NCBI GenBank assembly: GCA_016781845.1
Contig: JADDPP010000384.1
Location: 1-45,684, forward strand
DNA from: Rubrobacter sp.
GTDB taxonomy: Bacteria > Chloroflexota > Chloroflexia > Thermobaculales > Thermobaculaceae
Length of the DNA stretch: 45,684 nt
Direction of reading: 5' to 3'
In this document: piece by piece, positions 40,702 through 45,684 of the stretch
How positions within the stretch are numbered: the stretch's first letter is position 1
Layout of the letters: each line of letters begins with the position of its first letter
Program-made: the position numbers and the translations under genes
Notes under the pieces: generated by a model
What the model was told of the DNA's origin: nothing
The model's database searches: none
Seen by the model: only the letters and a program-made list of their open reading frames with translations

Positions 40702-42984
40702 ATGGCGGCTACGGAGAAGCAGGCGGGGACGAGGCGCGGAGCAGCCAGGACGGAGGCTCCAAAGCAGGCGAATACCAGGCAAGCAGCTCCGAAACGCACC
40801 ACCCAGGTTAAGCCTGCATCAAAGCAGCCAGCAACGACATCTGGCAGAAAGGGGAAGCAGGCCGTCACGCGCCCGAAGCCCGCAAGGGCGTCGAGGCAGC
40901 ATATCGGCCTCCCACCGCTCCTGCGCGCGCCCCAGTTCTGGAGCAGGGCTGTGGGCCTGCTTCTCCTGCTGGGCGCGGTTTACCTCGGTGTGTCTGTTGC
41001 TGAGTCTGGTGTGGGCCGGAGCGCCCCCCTGCGGGCGCTTATCGAGAGCCTCGGAGTCGGGACAGCCCCGCTCGTGGCGCTCGGGGCTGCACTCACTCTC
41101 TTTCTCCTGTTCAGCCCCGAGCGCCTCTTTCAGCCAGGAACCCTGCGCAAGGCTGGCGGAGTTGTGCTGGTCCTGGTCGCCTGCGTCGCGCTGCTTGGGG
41201 CGGTCGGCGCAGGTGGCGCTGTGGGCAACGCGGCGTGGAACGCTACGGCCGGTCCGCTCGGTCTTGGAGCTCTGCCGATCTTTCTCGGCGCGGTTGTAGT
41301 CGGCCTGCTGCTTGCCGGGGTGCCACCGCGCGTGATGCGTTCCGCGGTAGCTGGTGTGCTGCGGTCAGTGCTGGGACTTCTCTCCTCGGTTCTGTACGGC
41401 CTCGTGGGCGCCATCGTCTGGGTAGCGCAGGGCAGGTCGCGCGGGCAGCAGGAGGAGGAGCAGCCGTTCCTGCTCGAGCGGGAGTGGCGGCCGGTGGTGG
41501 AGAGGGATCCGCCTGCTCCGCCTCCGGTGGAGGATGCCCCGGTTGAGGTGACGCAGCCCGCGCTGCCTGTTATACAGAAGGTGATTGATGAGCCCGTACG
41601 CCGGCCCGCGCCACGCCAGGACGGATGGCTGCTGCCGCCTATCACGCTGCTGGAGGTATCACCCGATGTCGAGGTGAGCGAGGCAGACGCGCACCAGCAG
41701 GCGAAGGTCATCGAGGACACGCTGGCGAGCTTCGGTGTGCAGGCCCGCGTCCGCGAGATCAATCCCGGTCCTACGGTAACTCAGTTTGCCCTGGAGCCTG
41801 GCATGGGCACAAAAGTAGCCCGTATCACCTCGCTGCAGAACGACCTCGCGCTTGCCCTCGCCGCACCCTCGATACGAATGGAGGCACCCGTTCCGGGCCA
41901 GTCGCGCCTGGGACTGGAGATACCCAGCGGCCAGCCGACTACCGTGCGCCTGCGCGACGTTATGGACAGCGGGGCATTCCACAACTCAAAAGGCAAGCTC
42001 AAGCTGGCGCTAGGGCGTGACGTTACCGGCCGGGCGGTCGTCGGCGACCTGGTGCGGATGCCTCACCTGCTGATTGCGGGCGCCACCGGCGCGGGCAAGA
42101 GCGTCTGCCTCAACTCAATCATCGCAGGCTTCCTCTTCCAGCACACGCCGGATGAGCTGCGGTTCCTTATGGTGGACCCAAAGATGGTGGAGCTCAAGAC
42201 GTTCGACGGCGTGCCGCACCTGGTTTGGCCCGTCGTGACCGAGGTCGAGAAGGTGGTCGGGATCCTCAAGTACGCGGTGGGCGAGATGGAGCGCCGCTAC
42301 AAGGAGTTCTCGGAGCTTGGCATCCGCAACCTGGACGGCTACAACCGCAAGCGTGAGGCGGAAGGCGAGCCGAAGCTCACACGCCTCGTTGTCATAATAG
42401 ATGAGCTGGCGGACCTGATGATGGCCGCGCCCGAGGAGGTCGAGGCCTCGATCTGCCGCCTCGCGCAGATGGCGCGCGCGGTGGGCATTCACCTGATACT
42501 CGCCACCCAGCGCCCCTCGGTGGACGTGCTTACCGGTCTCATCAAGGCGAACTTCCCCTCACGCATCGCGTTCGCGGTCTCCTCGCAGATTGACAGCCGC
42601 GTGATCCTGGATATGCCCGGAGCGGAGAGACTTCTGGGCAGGGGAGACATGCTCTTCCTCGGCCCCGATTCGGCGAAGCCGATGCGGGTGCAGGGCACCT
42701 TCGTTTCAGATGAGGAGATAGAGGCGGTGGTCGCGTACTGGAAGGACCTCCAGCCCGCGGAGTACGACCCGGAGGTGGGCAAGCTGCTGGAAGCGGAATC
42801 ACGCAAGTCTGAGAACCCGCACGAGGACCCGCTGTACGCCCAGGCACTTGAGCTGGCCCAGACGCACGGACGCCTGTCCACCAGCCTGCTGCAGCGCAAG
42901 CTGCGTATCGGGTACAACAGGGCTGCGCGTCTGATGGATGCGCTGAAAGACAGCGGCGATCTGGACACGGAGCTTGACGACTGA
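40702..42984 (+). CDS. ftsK: DNA translocase FtsK/SpoIIIE
   Basis: FtsK couples septation with chromosome segregation by pumping DNA. The 760-residue protein has a basic Lys/Ala/Thr-rich N-terminus (1-68), about four membrane helices (about 80-210), a Pro/Glu linker (about 255-320), then the alpha/beta motor with Walker A GATGAGKS (about 460), MVDPKMVELKTFDG, VVIIDELADLMM, ARAVGIHLILATQRPSVDV and SRVILDMPGAE. The C-terminal gamma domain, DPLYAQALELAQ to SLLQRKLRIGYNRAARLMD, is the winged helix that recognises polarity signals. ATG start. 46 bases after rnj. Confidence 0.95.
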   Translation: MAATEKQAGTRRGAARTEAPKQANTRQAAPKRTTQVKPASKQPATTSGRKGKQAVTRPKPARASRQHIGLPPLLRAPQFWSRAVGLLLLLGAVYLGVSVAESGVGRSAPLRALIESLGVGTAPLVALGAALTLFLLFSPERLFQPGTLRKAGGVVLVLVACVALLGAVGAGGAVGNAAWNATAGPLGLGALPIFLGAVVVGLLLAGVPPRVMRSAVAGVLRSVLGLLSSVLYGLVGAIVWVAQGRSRGQQEEEQPFLLEREWRPVVERDPPAPPPVEDAPVEVTQPALPVIQKVIDEPVRRPAPRQDGWLLPPITLLEVSPDVEVSEADAHQQAKVIEDTLASFGVQARVREINPGPTVTQFALEPGMGTKVARITSLQNDLALALAAPSIRMEAPVPGQSRLGLEIPSGQPTTVRLRDVMDSGAFHNSKGKLKLALGRDVTGRAVVGDLVRMPHLLIAGATGAGKSVCLNSIIAGFLFQHTPDELRFLMVDPKMVELKTFDGVPHLVWPVVTEVEKVVGILKYAVGEMERRYKEFSELGIRNLDGYNRKREAEGEPKLTRLVVIIDELADLMMAAPEEVEASICRLAQMARAVGIHLILATQRPSVDVLTGLIKANFPSRIAFAVSSQIDSRVILDMPGAERLLGRGDMLFLGPDSAKPMRVQGTFVSDEEIEAVVAYWKDLQPAEYDPEVGKLLEAESRKSENPHEDPLYAQALELAQTHGRLSTSLLQRKLRIGYNRAARLMDALKDSGDLDTELDD

Positions 42985-43100
42985 GGGGGAACGAGTTTTG
43001 CGGGTTGCGTCCGCATCCGGCAGGGGGACGGAGGCGCAGTTGCCCCTCGCGGCGCGACACTGAGAGATGACGCACGCAGAGCAGGTGGGAGGGATGGACG

Positions 43101-43790
43101 TTGAAGAGACTGCGCATTCTCCTCGCGGATGACCAACCGCTCTACCGCCACAAGGTCCGGCACGCATTTGAAGGCATACAGGACATTCAGCTTGTGGGCG
43201 AGGCGTCGGACGGGCAGGCGGCCATTAAACTCGCTGACTCCCTTTCACCCGACGTGATGATGTGTGACATAGACCTGCCAGGGCTGAGCGGGCTGGAGAC
43301 TGCGAGGGGTATCAGGCGGCGTGATCCTCACATCGCGGTGATCGTATTGACGGCTCACGAGGACGATGACCAGCTGTTCGGCGCGATCAAGGCGGGCGCG
43401 GCCGCATTTAGCACCAAGGACATAGCCGACGAGAAGCTAGTGGATATGGTCCGCCGGGTGGGAAGAGGCGAGTACATCATCAACGAGACGGTGATCTCCA
43501 GGCCGTTCGTTGCTGCGCGCGTGCTCAAGCAGTTTCGGGATCTGGCAGCGATGGAGCCCGAAACGGAGGGTATCTTCGCGCCGCTTACGAGCCGGGAGAT
43601 CGAGATCCTCGACTGTATCGCGCGCGGCATGAGCAACAAAGAGATCGCCCGAAACCTGCTTATCTCAGACCAGACTGTGAAGAACCACATCACGTCCATA
43701 CTGCGCAAGCTCGCCGTGAACGACCGCACTCAAGCGGTGATCTACGCCCTGCGTCGGGGATGGATCAAGCTATCCGATCAGGTGGGCTAG
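43101..43790 (+). CDS. NarL/LuxR-type response regulator
   Basis: A 229-residue two-domain regulator. The receiver (1-125) has D10-D11, phosphoacceptor D56 (CDIDLPG), VLTAHEDDD and STKD (Lys). The DNA-binding domain is the LuxR/GerE helix-turn-helix: LTSREIEILDCIARGMSNKEIARNLLISDQTVKNHITSILRKLAV. The Phe-rich FSTKD shows the usual K. TTG start with GGGAGG eight bases upstream. No histidine kinase is next to it, so stimulus and targets are unknown. It follows ftsK by 116 bases and is convergent with mutL. Confidence 0.9.
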   Translation: MKRLRILLADDQPLYRHKVRHAFEGIQDIQLVGEASDGQAAIKLADSLSPDVMMCDIDLPGLSGLETARGIRRRDPHIAVIVLTAHEDDDQLFGAIKAGAAAFSTKDIADEKLVDMVRRVGRGEYIINETVISRPFVAARVLKQFRDLAAMEPETEGIFAPLTSREIEILDCIARGMSNKEIARNLLISDQTVKNHITSILRKLAVNDRTQAVIYALRRGWIKLSDQVG

Positions 43791-43876
43791 TCGCACGTCC
43801 TGGCGGCAGCTGGTACTGGATTCGCCCTCGCTGTCCGTCGCCGGTTGAGCTCTGTCAGTGGTGCGCGTACTTTCGT

Positions 43877-45607
43877 TTATCGTGAGCCGCGTCTGCCGAA
43901 CTCGCGCTCCAGGTCCAGCCTGGATATCTCCAGCAGCGTGGGCCTGCCGTGAGCACAAGCGGTGGGGACGCGGGTCCGCTCCAGGTCCTGGATGAGCCTG
44001 CGCATCTCAGTCGTATCCAGAAGCTGCCCCGCGCGAATTGCGCTGTGGCACGCGAGGGTGGCGAGCATCGCCCTCCGCCGCTCCTCGGCACTGCCTAGAC
44101 CCTCCAACCCTTCCTCCAGCGCACAGAGGATCTCTGGCGCGCGCTCGGCGGGAACGCCCGCGGGAACGGAGCGCAGCAGCAGGGACTGGTCACCGAACGT
44201 CTCTACTGCGAAGCCGAGGGAGGCGAGCTCCCGAACCCACTCCTCCGCTCTCTCGGCCTGCACGGGGGACAGGGGCACCACCACAGGCTCCAGCAGTGCC
44301 TGGCTCTCCTCCGCGGCGCCCCGGCCGTCCTGCAGGCGCTCCAGAAGCACGCGCTCGTGCGCGGCGTGCTGGTCCACCAGGCACATACCGTGAGGTCCCT
44401 CCGCGATTATGTACGTGCATGCGAGCTGCCCCACTATCCGTAGCGGTGGGAGCCGGCCCTCGTGCGCGTCGGTAGTGCTGTCCACATGGGCCACATCGAG
44501 CGATCCGTTGGGGTGCTCCTGACTAGCGCGGAGCAGGTCCGCGGATGCGGTCTCCATCGGCGCCGCTGGCCGGAAGGCGAACTGCGTGATATCCAGAGGT
44601 GTGGCGGCTGCGTCATCTGCTCTGCTGTTCCTCAGGAGTGTGTTCCGCGCCGTTCGCCCCACGAGGCTTGCCACTCCCCGCTCGTCCGCGAACCGAACGT
44701 CGCTCTTCGCTGGGTGAACATTCACGTCCACGTGGTCAGGGGGCACGTGCAAGTGGAGTACGCAGAGGGGGAAGCGCCCCACCATCAGCAGGGAGCTGTA
44801 CGCCTCCTGCAGGGCGAAGAGGAGGGGTCTGCTCTGCACCCACCGGCCGTTCACGTAGACGTGCATATCCGAACGATTCGAGCGGGTGAGGCTCGGCGGG
44901 CTCAGGTAGCCGTTCACCTCCCCGGCAGCCTCCGCCGCGTCCACCTTCAGGAGCGACTCGGCCACGCGCCAGCCGTACACGGCGGCTATCGCGTCGAGTG
45001 GGTCGCCTGTGCCCGGACTGCGCACCCCTTCGCGCCCATCTACATGCAGCCGGAAAGCCACGTCCGGCCGCCCCAGGACGTAGCGCCGCATAAGCTGCTC
45101 CACCCGCGCGGCTTCGGCCGTGGGACTTTTCAGGAACTTCAGGCGCACAGGGGTGTTATGGAAGAGGTTGCGGATCTCTACCTGCGTGCCCTCCGGGCAG
45201 CCGGATGCCGTCTCACGGGCGAGCCGCAAGCCGTCGAACTCCACCTCGCAGCCCGGTTGCTCGATCTGGCGGCTGCGGATACGGAGCCTGCCAACCGCCG
45301 CTATGCTGTGCAGAGCCTCACCCCGAAAGCCCAGAGAGGAGATGCGCGAGAGGTCTTCTATACCCTCGATCTTGCTCGTGGCGTGCCTCTCAGCGCACGT
45401 CCGCAGGTCGGCACGATCCATGCCGGCGCCGTCGTCCACGACCTTAATTAGGTCCATCCCACCGTTCGTAATGAGCACGGACACGGTCTGCGCCCCGGCG
45501 TCAAGCGCGTTGTCCACCAACTCCCGCACGACCGACGAGGGCCGCTCCACCACCTCGCCCGCGGCCAGCTTCGCCGCCGTCTCGGGCCCGAGCACCTTTA
45601 TAGCCAC
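43877..45607 (-). CDS. mutL: DNA mismatch repair protein MutL (endonuclease type)
   Basis: MutL links MutS mismatch recognition to strand cleavage. The 576-residue protein has the GHKL ATPase (about 1-330): catalytic E29 and N33 in ELVDNALDAGA, DDGAGM, HATSKI and GFRGEAL. The C-terminal domain carries the endonuclease motif DQHAAHERVLLE (about 409-420), and ACHSAIRAGQLL and CAHGRPT near the end; together these indicate an active nicking MutL, as in organisms lacking MutH. GTG start with AGGTGG upstream. It is convergent with the LuxR-type gene. Confidence 0.95.
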   Translation of the reverse strand: MAIKVLGPETAAKLAAGEVVERPSSVVRELVDNALDAGAQTVSVLITNGGMDLIKVVDDGAGMDRADLRTCAERHATSKIEGIEDLSRISSLGFRGEALHSIAAVGRLRIRSRQIEQPGCEVEFDGLRLARETASGCPEGTQVEIRNLFHNTPVRLKFLKSPTAEAARVEQLMRRYVLGRPDVAFRLHVDGREGVRSPGTGDPLDAIAAVYGWRVAESLLKVDAAEAAGEVNGYLSPPSLTRSNRSDMHVYVNGRWVQSRPLLFALQEAYSSLLMVGRFPLCVLHLHVPPDHVDVNVHPAKSDVRFADERGVASLVGRTARNTLLRNSRADDAAATPLDITQFAFRPAAPMETASADLLRASQEHPNGSLDVAHVDSTTDAHEGRLPPLRIVGQLACTYIIAEGPHGMCLVDQHAAHERVLLERLQDGRGAAEESQALLEPVVVPLSPVQAERAEEWVRELASLGFAVETFGDQSLLLRSVPAGVPAERAPEILCALEEGLEGLGSAEERRRAMLATLACHSAIRAGQLLDTTEMRRLIQDLERTRVPTACAHGRPTLLEISRLDLEREFGRRGSR

Positions 45608-45633
45608 AACTTACCCACCTTGCTTGAAGCACA

Positions 45634-45662
45634 ATTGTACCAGCGTGTTGGACAAGTGCCAG
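45634..45662 (-). promoter_or_regulatory. Sigma-70 type promoter for mutL
   Basis: On the minus strand CTGGCA (45662-45657) and TACAAT (45639-45634) lie 17 bases apart, with TGG immediately before the -10 (extended -10). Transcription would start near 45627, leaving a leader of about 20 bases. Confidence 0.6.
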
Positions 45663-45684
45663 GGTCATGTCAAAGTCGTGGTCC

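Overview
The window is GC-rich, densely coded bacterial chromosome with no rRNA, tRNA, CRISPR array, phage or transposase that I can recognise. It has about 36 genes, almost all core metabolism or cell maintenance. Many genes start at TTG or GTG behind a good Shine-Dalgarno, and many neighbours overlap by 1-4 bases. ADP-heptose synthesis genes and GT9 heptosyltransferase-like enzymes suggest a cell with a heptose-bearing envelope (LPS-like or an S-layer glycan). An R3H-domain ATPase, a DarA-type c-di-AMP receptor beside tmk, RNase J and an archaeal/Thermotoga-type SAH hydrolase point away from Proteobacteria and toward a deep-branching diderm phylum. Armatimonadota is my best guess, but it is only an inference.

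Layout. (1) 1-3858, minus: a UshA/YunD-like metallophosphatase, then cydA-cydB (bd quinol oxidase) and the first codons of a further gene. (2) 4039-6325: a VOC protein (plus) converging on a YghZ-type aldo/keto reductase and an SDR (minus). (3) 6378-14202, minus: a tightly overlapped envelope-glycan operon, gmhB-hldE-three GT9-two GT4-type transferases, behind a CdaR-type regulator (14407-15600); two matching palindromes 42 bp apart lie between regulator and operon. (4) 15601-18254: a structured non-coding stretch, then (minus) a housekeeping sigma factor, a YbgC-like thioesterase and a SAM methyltransferase. (5) 18498-22166, plus: folP-lipM-fabZ-pfp. (6) 22330-27503, minus: a zinc-ribbon membrane protein, the operon GNAT-like/R3H ATPase/tmk/darA, and a small membrane protein. 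(7) 27664-33716, minus: sdhCDAB, icd and an orphan NtrC-type regulator. (8) 33956-45607: an EamA transporter (minus), then plus-strand apt-ahcY-pgm-udg-rnj-ftsK and a LuxR-type regulator, and a convergent mutL.

How the genes work together. The sdh and icd genes feed the TCA cycle and respiratory chain, which can end at the bd oxidase. The heptose operon activates heptose 7-phosphate to ADP-heptose and transfers it with five glycosyltransferases. AhcY and Apt both handle adenosine-side salvage. The folP-lipM-fabZ genes serve cofactor and lipid supply.

The most noteworthy things are not new genes but: three families of intergenic inverted repeats, one of which sits at gene 3' ends and supplies stop codons; the twin palindromes before the heptose operon; a CydA lacking about 34 residues of its fourth helix region; an NtrC-type activator whose sigma-54 contact loop reads GSFTSA; and a long stem-loop immediately before rnj. 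I did not find an obviously new defence or mobile system.
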